Shown: positions 28,434 through 38,022, counted from the first letter of the stretch. The stretch is 64,000 nt of DNA from Streptomyces sp. 549 (GCF_030124175.1 NZ_JASKMT010000012.1:62001-126000), one strand, 5' to 3'. Notes: a model not told the origin generated them from the sequence alone. Made by a program: numbers and translations.

Positions 28434-31400
28434 CTAACTGTCCCCGGACTTGCTACCCGAGCGAGTGGTACCCGCCCCGGCTCCCGCCTTGACCCCGTGG
28501 TTGGCGCTGTTGGCGCTGTGCGCGTTGTTCGACCCGCTCTTGCCGCCGCCGGCCCCCGGCGCCTCGAATGACTCCAACGCCTCAAGCACGTCCTGGACAC
28601 GGGAGATCTCCGTGTTGATGTCCGCACGGCGGCGCACCAGCACGTCGAGCTCGCGCCTGCCCTCGTCCACCATCTCCTTGGCCTCACGCTCAGCCTCGGT
28701 ACGCAGCTCGGTGGCTTCCTTGATAATGGCGGCCTTCTTCTGCTCGGCCTCCTTCAGCAGGTTCTCCGCCTTGCGCACCGCGGCGATCCGCACCTTGCTG
28801 GCCTCCGCACTCGCCTCGGAGACCATGTCTGCGGCCTTCTCCTGCGCGGCCGTCAACTGCTCCTCCGCGGCGACCACCAGCTTGTCGCAGCGCTCGCCGG
28901 CGGACTTCATCGCCTCGGCCGACTCCCGGCGGGCCCGGTCGTGCAGCTCCTCGACCTCACTCTCCACCCGGGTGCGCAGCTCCTCGGTGCGCTCGCGTAT
29001 CGCGGCGGCGTCCCGACGGGCCTCCTCCAGCATGGTGTTGGAGTCCTTGCGGGCCTTCTCGACCAGGTTGCTGCTCTCGCCGCGTGCCTCCGCCAGCAGC
29101 CGCTCCGACTCGCGCCGGGCGGCACCGACCATGGTGTCGGCCTGCTCCTCGGCCGCCGCTCCCGCGCGCAGCGCCTCCTCCTGCGCCTTCGCCACGAGTT
29201 GGTCGGCCTGCTCGGCGGCCTCGGTCAGCTTGCGGGAGGAGTCCCGGCGGGCCTCGTCCCGCACCCGGTCGGCCTCCGCCCGCGCCTGCTCCCCGGCGTC
29301 CTCGGCGGAGGTGCGCAGCCGGTCCGCCTCCGCGATCGCCTCCGAGACGGTGCGCTCGGCAAGCGACTTGGCGGCGTCGGTCTCCTCCTCGGCGTCCCGG
29401 CGCAGCGTCGCCACGGCGTGCTCGGCGGCCCGCCGCAGCCCGGCGATCTCCTCGTCGGCCTGCTCGCGCAGCCCGGCCACGGAGTCCCGGACCTGTTTGG
29501 CGTGCTCGTCGGCGGCGGCCACCAACTCCGTGGCGCGGCGCTCGGCCTCCTCCACCAGCCGCGCGGCCTCGGACTGCGCCTCCTCGACCCGGACACGGGC
29601 CGAGGCCAGCAGCTCCTCGCTCTGCTCGCGGGCCTGGGTGCGCTCGCGGTGCGCCTCCTCGCGGGCGTCCGCCAGCAGGTCGTCGGCCTCCCGGCGTCGG
29701 CGTGCGGCCTCCTCCTGCGCCGCTGCCAGCGTCTCGGCCGCCTCCGCGCCGGCCCGCTCCGCGGCGGCGTTCGCCTCCGCGCGCACCCGGTCGGCCGTCT
29801 CCTGCGCCTCGGCCCGCAGCCGTTCGGCCTCCGCGGCGGCGTCGCTGCGCAGCCGCACCGCGACGGCCTCACCCTCGGCGCGCGCCTGCGAGGAGTCGGC
29901 GGCGGCGTCGTCGCGCAGCCGCTGCGCCTCCTCCTCCGCCTGCTGCTGGAGGGTGCGGATGCGCTCGGCGGACTCGGCACGCAGCCGCTCCGTCTCCGTG
30001 CGCGCCTCCTCGCGGAGGCGTTCGGCCTCGGTCCGCGCCTCCGCGAGCTGCTCCTCGGCGGCGGTGACCCGGGACGCGGCCTCCTCGCGGAGGCGGGTCA
30101 GCTCGTCGGCGGCGTCGGCGCGGGCCTGCTCGGCCTGCTGCTCGGCCTCCTCGCGGGTGCGGCGGGCCGCCTCCTCGGCGTCGGCGCGGGCCTGCTCGGC
30201 CTGCTGCTCGGCGCCGCTGCGCAGCTCCTCCGCCTCGGCGCGGGCCCGCTCCAGCACCTCGTCGGCCTGGCGGCGCAGACTGGTGGCCCGCTCGATCGCG
30301 TCGGTGCGGACCCGCTCACCCTCGGAGACCGCCGACTCGCGGGTCTCCTCGGCGTCGGCCTTGGCCTGGCTCAGCAGCTCCTCGGCCCGGCCGGCCGCCT
30401 CCTCGATCTGCTGGACGGCGTCCTTGCGGGCCTCGCCGCGGAGGCGCTCGCCCTCCTCGACGGCCTCGGCCCGCAACTGCTCGGCCTCGCCGCGCAGCCG
30501 GCGCGCCTCCTCCTGGAGCTCGACCGTCTTGGCGCGGTACTCCTCGGTGTCGTCCTGCGCGGCGCCCTTCAGCTGCTCGGCGGTGTCATGCGCCTGCGCC
30601 CGCAGGCGGTCGGCCTCCTGCTCGGCCTCCCGGCGCAGCCGCTCGGCCTCCTCGGCCGCCGCGCGGGTGGTGGAGCGGGCCTCCTCGGCGGCCTTGCTGA
30701 CCAGCTCCTCGGCCTTGCGGGCGGCTTCGGCGAGCTGCGCGGCGGACTCCTCCGCCGAGATCGCCCTGGCCTTCTCCTTGGCCTCGGCGACCAGCCGCTC
30801 GGCGTCGGCGCGGGCGTCGGCGAGCGCCTGCTCGGCCTCCGCCTTGGACGTCTCGGCCTCCTTGGTGGCCTCCCCGACCATGCGCGCGATCTCAGCCCTG
30901 GCGGTCCGCACCCGCTGCTCGTTCGCCGACTCGGCGTCCGCGAGCCGCTTCGAGGCCGTCTCCCGCGCCTCCTCGACCAGCTTCTCCGCGCGGGCCCGCG
31001 CCTCCCGCAGGGACGTCTCCGCCTCCTGCATGCGCTCCCCGGCGCGACGGACCAGCCCGGCCGCCTCCCGGCGGGACGTCTCCGACTCCGACGCGGTGCT
31101 GGTGCGAAGCTGCTCGGCGTGGTCGGTGGCCTCCTGCGCCTGGCTGGACGCGGCGCTCAGCAGGCGCTCGGCGTCCGCCCTGGCGCGGCGCAGCAGCGAC
31201 TCGGCCTCGTTGCGGGCCGTCTCGGCCTCGGTGGTGAGCCGCTCCCTGGACTGCTCGGTGATGCGCTGCGCCTCGGCGCGGGCCGCGGCGAGCGCCTGCT
31301 CGGCCTCCGCCCGGGACTCGTCCATGAGGCGGCGCGACTGGGCCTCGGCACGGGCCCGCAGCTGCTCGGCCCAGGCGACGTTCTCGTTGACGTGGGACTC

Positions 31401-31814
31401 GACGGTCGCGCGACGCTCGGAGAGCTCCTGATCGAGCTGCTGCCGGCGGCGGACCGCCTCGGCGTGCAGCTCCGCCTCCAGGCGGGAGTGCGCCTCGGCC
31501 TGCTCCTGGTGGAGGCGCTGGGCCTGCGCCCTGACGTCGCGCAGCTCCCGGTCGGCGTCCGCGCGGAGCTGGTCGGCCTGCATCTGCGCGTTGCGCAGCA
31601 GCTGCTCGGCCTGGCCGTTGAGGTTGTCGAAGCCGGCCGGGCGCGCGGCAAGGCCGCGGCGCGCCTCGTGCAGCTTGGCGCGCAGCACCTCAACCTGGTA
31701 GCCGAGGTCGTCGGCATGGCTGACGGCCTTGTCCCGCTCCTTCTTCAGCCGATCCATCTCGGCCTCGAAGCGCGACAGGTGATCGTCAGCCTCGTAGCGG
31801 TCGTAGCCCCGCAC
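28434..31814 (-). CDS. scy: Scy, long coiled-coil polarity scaffold
   Basis: 1126 residues from GTG 31814, nearly all coiled coil. The head VRGYDRYEADDHLSRFEAEMDRLKKERDKAVSHADDLGYQVEVLRAKLHEARR matches the Scy N-terminus; the tail is Ser/Gly-rich. The coil is built from a long-period repeat (the 51-residue unit described for Scy and FilP), for example EQQAEQARADAEEAARRTREEAEQQAEQARADA repeated back to back. Scy organises the tip-organising centre and controls branching with DivIVA and FilP. It is about 200 residues shorter than the S. coelicolor protein as I remember it, consistent with loss of about four repeat units. Confidence 0.93.
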   Translation of the reverse strand: MRGYDRYEADDHLSRFEAEMDRLKKERDKAVSHADDLGYQVEVLRAKLHEARRGLAARPAGFDNLNGQAEQLLRNAQMQADQLRADADRELRDVRAQAQRLHQEQAEAHSRLEAELHAEAVRRRQQLDQELSERRATVESHVNENVAWAEQLRARAEAQSRRLMDESRAEAEQALAAARAEAQRITEQSRERLTTEAETARNEAESLLRRARADAERLLSAASSQAQEATDHAEQLRTSTASESETSRREAAGLVRRAGERMQEAETSLREARARAEKLVEEARETASKRLADAESANEQRVRTARAEIARMVGEATKEAETSKAEAEQALADARADAERLVAEAKEKARAISAEESAAQLAEAARKAEELVSKAAEEARSTTRAAAEEAERLRREAEQEADRLRAQAHDTAEQLKGAAQDDTEEYRAKTVELQEEARRLRGEAEQLRAEAVEEGERLRGEARKDAVQQIEEAAGRAEELLSQAKADAEETRESAVSEGERVRTDAIERATSLRRQADEVLERARAEAEELRSGAEQQAEQARADAEEAARRTREEAEQQAEQARADAADELTRLREEAASRVTAAEEQLAEARTEAERLREEARTETERLRAESAERIRTLQQQAEEEAQRLRDDAAADSSQARAEGEAVAVRLRSDAAAEAERLRAEAQETADRVRAEANAAAERAGAEAAETLAAAQEEAARRRREADDLLADAREEAHRERTQAREQSEELLASARVRVEEAQSEAARLVEEAERRATELVAAADEHAKQVRDSVAGLREQADEEIAGLRRAAEHAVATLRRDAEEETDAAKSLAERTVSEAIAEADRLRTSAEDAGEQARAEADRVRDEARRDSSRKLTEAAEQADQLVAKAQEEALRAGAAAEEQADTMVGAARRESERLLAEARGESSNLVEKARKDSNTMLEEARRDAAAIRERTEELRTRVESEVEELHDRARRESAEAMKSAGERCDKLVVAAEEQLTAAQEKAADMVSEASAEASKVRIAAVRKAENLLKEAEQKKAAIIKEATELRTEAEREAKEMVDEGRRELDVLVRRRADINTEISRVQDVLEALESFEAPGAGGGKSGSNNAHSANSANHGVKAGAGAGTTRSGSKSGDS

Positions 31815-32086
31815 TGCGCGGTCCCATCCGTCCCCTGGTAGACAAGGTGAACTGCGTATTCCGACGAGCGCCCCGAAGAACGCTCTGACGAAATGGTGTC
31901 AGATCATCGGCGGGACGCGGAACGGGCCCTGTCCGGCCCGCGGCTGGTCGCCGCCCGGCCACTCTACCGATGTTCTGGACGGGCGGCTTCGCCGTTGTGG
32001 AGGATGGACAGATTCCGTTTAGCTGCGGGGGCTTGCGTCGGGCGCGGCCGGAACCAGGCCGGGGCGGGTGCGCGGTCCGGTCCGCC

Positions 32087-32563
32087 TCAGTGCCCGGAGC
32101 CGGCCGGGGCATCGGCCGCGGTATCGGCCTGAGCATCTGCCGAGGAAGCGGACGTCACCAGCTCGGTCAGTACGCCGTGGCAGTCCTTGGGGTGCAGGAA
32201 GGTGATGCGCGAGCCCATGGACCCGGTGCGCGGCTCGTCGTAGAGCACCCGCACGCCCTTGCCGCGCACGGCTTCCGCTTCGCCGTCCACGTCCGCCGTG
32301 CCGAAGGCGATGTGGTGCACACCCTCGCCGTTCTTCGCCAGCCACTTCGCGACGGTGGACTCGTCGCTGGTCGGCTCCAGGAGCTGGAGGTAGGAGGCGC
32401 CGCCGTCGTCGGCGCCGTTGATCCTGATCATGGCCTCCCGGACGCCCTGCTCCTCGTTGACCTCGGTGTGGAACACCTCGAAGCCGTAGGTGTCCCGGTA
32501 GAAGGCCACGGTGCGGTCCAGGTCGAAACAGGCGATCCCGATGTGGTCGATACGCGTCAGCAT
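32087..32563 (-). CDS. mce: Methylmalonyl-CoA epimerase
   Basis: Interconverts (S)- and (R)-methylmalonyl-CoA, feeding methylmalonyl-CoA mutase. 158 residues of vicinal-oxygen-chelate fold: [23 protein letters not shown] (metal His7), [14 protein letters not shown] (second His) and [16 protein letters not shown] with the C-terminal metal Glu. An Ala/Asp-rich 20-residue tail follows. It is divergent from the thiolase gene, which is followed by meaB: a B12-linked acyl-CoA cluster. Confidence 0.93.
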   Translation of the reverse strand: MLTRIDHIGIACFDLDRTVAFYRDTYGFEVFHTEVNEEQGVREAMIRINGADDGGASYLQLLEPTSDESTVAKWLAKNGEGVHHIAFGTADVDGEAEAVRGKGVRVLYDEPRTGSMGSRITFLHPKDCHGVLTELVTSASSADAQADTAADAPAGSGH

Positions 32564-32638
32564 GGAACCAGGACACCGCTCCGGGACCGGTTACGCAACG
32601 TGCGCACGGTCACACGTGCCGACCGGTGACCTTGGCCT

Positions 32639-32652
32639 GTACTGCTCAGTAC
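32639..32652. promoter_or_regulatory. GTACTGctCAGTAC palindrome upstream of thiolase
   Basis: A perfect 6+2+6 palindrome lies 46 bp before the thiolase ATG and 76 bp from the epimerase start, in the divergent promoter region. Probably a repressor site for one or both genes; the regulator is unknown. Confidence 0.4.
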
Positions 32653-32697
32653 ATTGGATTAACCCTCGTTCACTTCCTTCTCCGAAGGGGTCGCAGC

Positions 32698-33900
32698 ATG
32701 ACTGGCACCACCGGCACCACCTCAGTGATCGTCGCGGGCGCCCGGACGCCCATGGGGCGCCTCCTCGGCTCGCTCGCCTCCTTCTCCGGCGCGGACCTCG
32801 GCGGGTTCGCCATCAAGGCCGCGCTCGACCGGGCCGGCATCGGCGGTGACCAGGTCCAGTACGTGATCATGGGCCAGGTGCTGCAGGCCGGCGCGGGACA
32901 GATCCCGGCCCGCCAGGCCGCCGTCAAGGCCGGCATCCCGATGAACGTGCCCGCGCTGACCGTCAACAAGGTCTGCCTCTCCGGCCTGGACGCCATCGCG
33001 CTGGCCGACCAGCTGATCCGGGCCGGCGAGTTCGACGTGGTGGTGGCCGGCGGCCAGGAGTCCATGACCAACGCGCCCCACCTGCTGCCCAAGTCCCGCG
33101 CCGGATACAAGTACGGCGCGGTGGAGATGCTGGACGCGATGGCCCATGACGGCCTCACCGACGCCTTCGAGAACGTGGCCATGGGGGAGTCCACCGAGAA
33201 GCACAACACCCGCCTGGGCATCGGCCGCGCCGAGCAGGACCGCATCGCCGCCGCATCGCACCAGCGGGCCGCCGCCGCGCAGAAGAACGGCCTCTTCGAA
33301 GCCGAGATCACCCCCGTGGAGATCCCGCAGCGCAAGGGCGAGCCGGTCGTCTTCAGCCAGGACGAGGGCATCCGCGGAGCGACCACCGAGGAGTCCCTCG
33401 GCAAGCTGCGCCCCGCCTTCGCCAAGGACGGCACCATCACCGCCGGCACCGCCTCGCAGATCTCCGACGGTGCCGCTGCCGTGGTCGTGATGAGCCGCGC
33501 CAAGGCCGAGGAGCTGGGCCTGGAGTGGATCGCCGAGATCGGCGCGCACGGCAACGTGGCCGGCCCGGACAACTCGCTCCAGTCGCAGCCGTCGAACGCC
33601 ATCCGGCACGCGCTGAAGAAGGAGGGGCTCGGCGTCGAGGACCTGGACCTCATCGAGATCAACGAGGCGTTCGCGGCCGTCTCGCACCAGTCAATGAAGG
33701 ACCTCGGGGTGCTCCCCGAAAAGGTGAACGTCAACGGCGGTGCGATCGCGCTCGGCCACCCCATCGGCATGTCCGGCGCACGTATCGTGCTGCACCTGGC
33801 GCTGGAGCTGCGGCGGCGCGGCGGCGGCACCGGCGCGGCGGCGCTCTGCGGCGGCGGCGGCCAGGGCGACGCCCTGATCGTCAAGGTCCCGGGTCGGTAA
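32698..33900 (+). CDS. Acetyl-CoA C-acetyltransferase (thiolase)
   Basis: Condenses two acetyl-CoA to acetoacetyl-CoA or cleaves it. 400 residues from ATG 32698 (GAAGGGG upstream). Nucleophilic Cys93 lies in [13 protein letters not shown]; the catalytic His is in [17 protein letters not shown] and the second Cys in [12 protein letters not shown]. Complete and of normal length. It forms a module with meaB downstream (67 bp) and the divergent epimerase gene. Degradation of branched or odd-chain acyl units and butyrate-level metabolism with the dehydrogenase at 17954 are both plausible roles. Confidence 0.95.
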   Translation: MTGTTGTTSVIVAGARTPMGRLLGSLASFSGADLGGFAIKAALDRAGIGGDQVQYVIMGQVLQAGAGQIPARQAAVKAGIPMNVPALTVNKVCLSGLDAIALADQLIRAGEFDVVVAGGQESMTNAPHLLPKSRAGYKYGAVEMLDAMAHDGLTDAFENVAMGESTEKHNTRLGIGRAEQDRIAAASHQRAAAAQKNGLFEAEITPVEIPQRKGEPVVFSQDEGIRGATTEESLGKLRPAFAKDGTITAGTASQISDGAAAVVVMSRAKAEELGLEWIAEIGAHGNVAGPDNSLQSQPSNAIRHALKKEGLGVEDLDLIEINEAFAAVSHQSMKDLGVLPEKVNVNGGAIALGHPIGMSGARIVLHLALELRRRGGGTGAAALCGGGGQGDALIVKVPGR

Positions 33901-33967
33901 CCACCGGGCAGGTACCGCCGCCCCACCGGGGCGGCGGCAGCGGACACGAGCGAGGAGCGCAGCACGC

Positions 33968-34927
33968 ATGGCGGTGGACGTCCCCCAACTGGTCGACCAG
34001 GCACGGCAGGGCAAGCCCCGGGCCGTGGCCCGGTTGATCTCCCTGGTGGAGGGGGCGTCCCCGCAGCTGCGCGAGGTGATGGCGGCACTGGCGCCCTTCA
34101 CGGGCAACGCCTACGTGGTGGGCCTGACCGGCTCACCCGGCGTGGGCAAGTCGACCACCACCTCGGCGCTGGTGACCGCCTACCGCAGGGCGGGCCGCCG
34201 GGTGGGCGTGCTCGCGGTCGACCCCTCGTCGCCGTTCTCCGGCGGCGCACTGCTGGGCGACCGCATCCGCATGTCCGACCACGCCTCCGACCCCGGTGTC
34301 TACATCCGCTCGATGGCGACCCGCGGCCACCTCGGCGGGCTCGCCTGGTCCGCGCCGCAGGCGATCCGGGTACTCGACGCGGCCGGCTGCGACGTGGTCC
34401 TCGTCGAGACGGTCGGCGTCGGGCAGTCGGAGGTGGAGATCGCCGCCCAGGCCGACACCTCCGTGGTGCTGCTGGCGCCCGGCATGGGCGACGGTGTCCA
34501 GGCCGCCAAGGCCGGGATCCTGGAGATCGGCGACGTCTACGTCGTCAACAAGGCCGACCGGGACGGGGCCGACGCGACCACCCGGGAGCTGAACCACATG
34601 CTGGGACTCGGTGAGTCCCGCGGCCCGGGCGACTGGCGCCCGCCCATCGTCAAGACGGTGGCCAGCCGGTCGGAGGGCGTGGACGAGGTGGTGGAGGCGC
34701 TGGAGAAGCACCGCGCCTGGATGGAGGAGCGCGGAGTGCTCGCCGAGCGCCGTACCCGCCGGGCGGCCCGCGAGGTGGAGACCATCGCGGTGACCGCCCT
34801 GCGGGAGCGCATCGCGGACCTGCACGGCGACCGCCGGCTGAGCGCGCTCGCCGAGCGCATCGTCGCCGGCACCACCGACCCCTACGCCGCCGCGGACGAA
34901 CTGATCGCGTCGGTCACGGAGGGCTGA
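33968..34927 (+). CDS. meaB: MeaB/ArgK-type G3E GTPase, mutase chaperone
   Basis: 319 residues. P-loop GLTGSPGVGKSTTTSALV (about 54-71), DPSSPFSGGALLGDRIRM (switch region), VETVGVGQSEVEIA and the base-recognition motif NKADRDG. MeaB loads and protects adenosylcobalamin-dependent acyl-CoA mutases. The neighbours fit: epimerase and thiolase here, IcmA at 52391 and the adenosyltransferase at 13930. Confidence 0.95.
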   Translation: MAVDVPQLVDQARQGKPRAVARLISLVEGASPQLREVMAALAPFTGNAYVVGLTGSPGVGKSTTTSALVTAYRRAGRRVGVLAVDPSSPFSGGALLGDRIRMSDHASDPGVYIRSMATRGHLGGLAWSAPQAIRVLDAAGCDVVLVETVGVGQSEVEIAAQADTSVVLLAPGMGDGVQAAKAGILEIGDVYVVNKADRDGADATTRELNHMLGLGESRGPGDWRPPIVKTVASRSEGVDEVVEALEKHRAWMEERGVLAERRTRRAAREVETIAVTALRERIADLHGDRRLSALAERIVAGTTDPYAAADELIASVTEG

Positions 34928-34975
34928 GCCGGCGGCGGTCACCGGGGCCCAGGCGGTTCAGGCGGCCCAGCCGGT

Positions 34976-35710
34976 TCAGCCGTCGCGGCGGTCGTCGTCG
35001 CGGTCGTCGTCTGAGTCGTCGTCCTTGCTGTCCCGGTCGTCGTCGCGGTCGTCGTCCCGGCGGTCGTCGTCGGCATCGTCGTCCAGCACGGTGACCTTGC
35101 CGGAGGCGGCGTCGACGCGCAGCTCCCGGTCGTCGTCCTTGCCACCCAGCTCGACCTTCCAGGCCGTGCCGCGGTCGTTCAGCTCCAGCTCCTCGATCGG
35201 GCCCGCCTTCTCGCCCGCCGCGATGCGGGCCGCGTCCGCCGCGCTCACCTCGGCCTTCGCGAGGAAGCCGCGCAACGCCCCGGCGTCCCGGCGGTCGTCG
35301 TCACCGTCGTCGTCACCGAAGTCGTCACTGTCGCGCTCGGCGCGGTTGGCGACCACGTCCCCGGTCGAGCGGTCCACCTCGACCAGGCGCCAGGAGCCGT
35401 CCTCGGCCACGACGTCGACCTCCCAGACCCGGTCGTCGTCCTCCCGCTCCAGGCCCGCGGCCGTACCCGGCACCTCCTTCAGCGCCCGCTCCACGGCCTC
35501 GGCCGCGCTCACCGACGCCGAGCGGCGCTCGTTGCCGTCGCGCCCCTCGCGAGTGCCGTCGCCGGCCTGCCGGTCGGCGGCGTCGGCCGTGCGCAGGCTG
35601 CGCGGCGTGCTGTCGCGGCTGTCGTCGTCCGCCAGAGCGGTGCCGGCGACCACGCCGCCCGCGATGACGCCGGAGGCGGCGAGGGTCGCGATGATCACGT
35701 TGCGCTTCAT
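34976..35710 (-). CDS. Secreted PepSY protein with Asp/Arg-rich tail
   Basis: 244 residues from ATG 35710 with GGGGAGGAC upstream. A signal peptide (1-27, ending GTALA) is followed by two PepSY repeats (about 65-125, SAAEAVERALKEVPGTAAGL, EVDRSTGDVVANRAE; and about 150-205, SAADAARIAAGEKAGPIEELE, RVDAASGKVTVLD). Asp/Arg stretches lie between the repeats (DDFGDDDGDDDRRD) and over the last 35 residues. It is divergent from an OmpR-type two-component pair whose kinase also carries an extracytoplasmic Asp run, suggesting linked function at the cell surface. Confidence 0.9.
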   Translation of the reverse strand: MKRNVIIATLAASGVIAGGVVAGTALADDDSRDSTPRSLRTADAADRQAGDGTREGRDGNERRSASVSAAEAVERALKEVPGTAAGLEREDDDRVWEVDVVAEDGSWRLVEVDRSTGDVVANRAERDSDDFGDDDGDDDRRDAGALRGFLAKAEVSAADAARIAAGEKAGPIEELELNDRGTAWKVELGGKDDDRELRVDAASGKVTVLDDDADDDRRDDDRDDDRDSKDDDSDDDRDDDRRDG

Positions 35711-35774
35711 GAGGTCCTCCCCAGTGGTGGCAGCGACCGGTGTTCCGGCCGAGTGGTTCCACCATGGCCGGGCG

Positions 35775-35822
35775 AACCTGAAGCCCCGCTGAAGCAACCT
35801 GAAGATCGCTTCAGGTTGCTTC
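35775..35822. promoter_or_regulatory. AACCTGAAG repeats and a 14-bp palindrome, candidate response-regulator site
   Basis: AACCTGAAG occurs directly at 35775-35783 and 35796-35804 (21 bp apart) and inverted at 35809-35817. The last two form a perfect 14-bp inverted repeat (35791-35804 with 35809-35822, loop ATCG) ending 15 bp before the regulator ATG. This suits binding of an OmpR-type dimer and autoregulation of both divergent transcripts; a 5' leader hairpin is the alternative. Confidence 0.55.
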
Positions 35823-35837
35823 TGACAGGCTGGGCGC

Positions 35838-36500
35838 ATGCGCGTGCTGATCGTGGAGGACGAGCGAAGACTCGCCGTGTCCCTCGCCCGGGGCCTCACC
35901 GCCGAGGGTTTCGCCGTCGACGTCGCCCACGACGGCCGCGAGGGCCTGCACCTGGCCACCGAAGGCGGCCACGACCTGGTGATCCTCGACATCATGCTGC
36001 CCGGGATGAACGGCTACCGGATCTGCGCCGCGCTGCGCGCCGCCGGGTTCGAGACGCCCATCCTGATGCTCACCGCCAAGGACGGCGAGTACGACGAGGC
36101 GGAAGGGCTCGACACCGGCGCGGACGACTACCTCACCAAGCCGTTCTCCTACGTCGTGCTGCTCGCCCGGGTCAGGGCGCTGCTGCGGCGGCGCGGCAAC
36201 GGATCCTCGCCGGTGCTGCGGCTCGGTGACCTGACGGTGGACCGGGCCGCCCACCGGGTCGAACGGGACGGGCAGCCGGTCACGCTCACCGCCAAGGAGT
36301 TCGCCGTGCTGGAACACCTCGCGGTCCGGCCCGGCGAGGTGGTGTCGAAGGCCGACATCCTGGAGCACGTGTGGGACTTCGCCTACGACGGCGACCCCAA
36401 CATCGTCGAGGTCTACGTGAGCGCGCTGCGCCGCAAGCTCGGCGCGGACCTCATCGTGACGGTGCGCGGCGCCGGGTACCGGCTGGTGTCCGGTGGCTAG
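35838..36500 (+). CDS. OmpR-family response regulator
   Basis: 220 residues. Receiver domain 1-118 with E7/D8, phospho-acceptor D51 (LVILDIMLPGMNG), T79 and K101 (DYLTKPFSY). The winged-helix DNA-binding domain (about 128-218) has TLTAKEFAVLEHL, VSKADILEHVWD, DPNIVEVYVSALRRKLG and the terminal VRGAGYRLV. The kinase gene overlaps its 3' end by 8 nt. Likely controls the divergent PepSY gene through the 35775-35822 repeats. Confidence 0.94.
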   Translation: MRVLIVEDERRLAVSLARGLTAEGFAVDVAHDGREGLHLATEGGHDLVILDIMLPGMNGYRICAALRAAGFETPILMLTAKDGEYDEAEGLDTGADDYLTKPFSYVVLLARVRALLRRRGNGSSPVLRLGDLTVDRAAHRVERDGQPVTLTAKEFAVLEHLAVRPGEVVSKADILEHVWDFAYDGDPNIVEVYVSALRRKLGADLIVTVRGAGYRLVSGG

Positions 36501-38022
36501 CCGGCTGTTCCGCTCGGTCCGTGCCCAGGCGACGCTGGGCGCCACCGTCGTGGTCGCGCTGGCGCTGGCCGCCGCGGGGGCGGCGGTGCTGTGGCTGCTC
36601 CAGGCCAACCTGCTGCGCGAGGTGGAACTGCGCGCGGAGGTGCGGGCCCGGGACGCGGCCGGACAGATCGCCACCGGCACCGACCTGGGTGACCTGTCGC
36701 TGGACGGGCCGGTGCAGATCCTCGACGAGCGGGGGCGGGTGCGGGCCGTCAGCGAGGGGCTGGAGGGCATCACCGGCACGGCCGACGGCAGCGTCACCCC
36801 GGTGCCGGCCGCCCTGCGGTCGACCGCCTCACCGTCCCCCACCGGCCGAGACGACGACGGGGACGACGACGGGGACGACGACGATGACGACGATGACGAC
36901 GACGCCCGCGACCAGGGCGCGGACGGAACGGAGGTGATCGGACCCGGCGAGGTGGGTGACGACATCGACTTCGCCGACGGCACCGCGACCGAGGACGGCG
37001 AACGCCGGGACTACCGCTTCGCCGTCGCGGAGGCGCGCACACCGCAGGGCGAGGCGCTCACCGTGTACGCCGGGGCCGAACTCGCCGTCGAGCAGGCGGC
37101 GCTGGGCACCGTACGCACCGCTTTGCTGGTCGGCTCCCCGCTGCTGCTGGCCGTGGTGGCCGTCACCACCTGGCGGGTGACGCGGCGCGCGCTGCGCCCG
37201 GTGGAGGGCATCCGACGGGAGATGGCCGAGATCACCCGGTCCACCGACCTGTCCCGGCGGGTGCCGGAGCCGCCGGTCGCCGACGAGGTCGGCCGGCTGG
37301 CCCGGACGACCAACGAGACGCTCGCCGCCCTGGAGGGTTCCGTGGAGCGCCAGCGGCGGTTCGTCGCTGACGCCTCGCACGAGCTGCGCAGCCCGATCGC
37401 CTCCCTGCGTACCCAGCTCGAAGTAGGGGAGGCCCACCCGGAGTTGCTGGACGTCGCGGGTGCCGTGCAGGACACCGTCCGGCTCCAGGACCTCGCCGCC
37501 GACCTGCTGCTGCTGGCCCGGCTCGACGCCGGGGAGCGGCACACCCGCCGGCACGTCGCGCTGGCCGCGCTGGTCGGCGAGGAGGTCGCGCGGCGACCCG
37601 CAGACCGGTTCGCGGTGCGGGCCGAGCCGCTGGCGGACGTGGAGGTGGTGGGGTCGGCCGGGCAGCTCGCCCGGGTGCTGCGCAACCTGCTGGACAACGC
37701 CCAGCGCCACGCGGCGGCGTCGGTGCGGGTGTCGGTCCGCAGGGTGCCGGGCGGCGAGTGGGCCGTGCTGGAGGTGGCCGACGACGGGCAGGGTGTGCCG
37801 GACGACGAGCGTGAGCGCGTCTTCGAGCGCTTCGTCCGGCTCGACGACGCCCGCAGCCGGGACGACGGCGGCGCGGGACTCGGCCTGGCCATCGCCCGCG
37901 AGGTCGCCCACCGGCACGGCGGCACCCTGCACGCCGACCGGGCGCCGGAGGGCGGCGCGCTGTTCGTGCTGCGCCTGCCAGCCGCCGACCCGGCGCCCGC
38001 GGACCCGCCGGGTGACGGCTAG
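36493..38022 (+). CDS. Membrane histidine kinase with extracytoplasmic Asp run
   Basis: 509 residues from GTG 36493. TM1 about 14-38; the extracytoplasmic domain about 39-203 contains an almost pure Asp stretch at 120-136 (DDDGDDDGDDDDDDDDDD); TM2 about 205-225; HAMP about 227-280; HisKA with His295 in ADASHELRSPIASLR; and HATPase with NLLDNAQRHA (N-box), VADDGQGVP and GLGLAIAREVAHRHGG. The class matches the OmpR-type regulator. The acidic loop suggests sensing of metal or other cations, or of the equally acidic PepSY protein. Confidence 0.93.
   Translation: MASRLFRSVRAQATLGATVVVALALAAAGAAVLWLLQANLLREVELRAEVRARDAAGQIATGTDLGDLSLDGPVQILDERGRVRAVSEGLEGITGTADGSVTPVPAALRSTASPSPTGRDDDGDDDGDDDDDDDDDDARDQGADGTEVIGPGEVGDDIDFADGTATEDGERRDYRFAVAEARTPQGEALTVYAGAELAVEQAALGTVRTALLVGSPLLLAVVAVTTWRVTRRALRPVEGIRREMAEITRSTDLSRRVPEPPVADEVGRLARTTNETLAALEGSVERQRRFVADASHELRSPIASLRTQLEVGEAHPELLDVAGAVQDTVRLQDLAADLLLLARLDAGERHTRRHVALAALVGEEVARRPADRFAVRAEPLADVEVVGSAGQLARVLRNLLDNAQRHAAASVRVSVRRVPGGEWAVLEVADDGQGVPDDERERVFERFVRLDDARSRDDGGAGLGLAIAREVAHRHGGTLHADRAPEGGALFVLRLPAADPAPADPPGDG

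Noticed and set aside
28941..31841. Very long + strand ORFs opposite scy
   Set aside because: Products are Leu/Gly/Arg-rich mirror images of the coiled-coil repeats; the Scy head sequence and codon bias support the - strand only.
36840..36905. GACGAC-type simple repeat
   Set aside because: In frame within the kinase gene, where it encodes the Asp run; not an independent repeat element.
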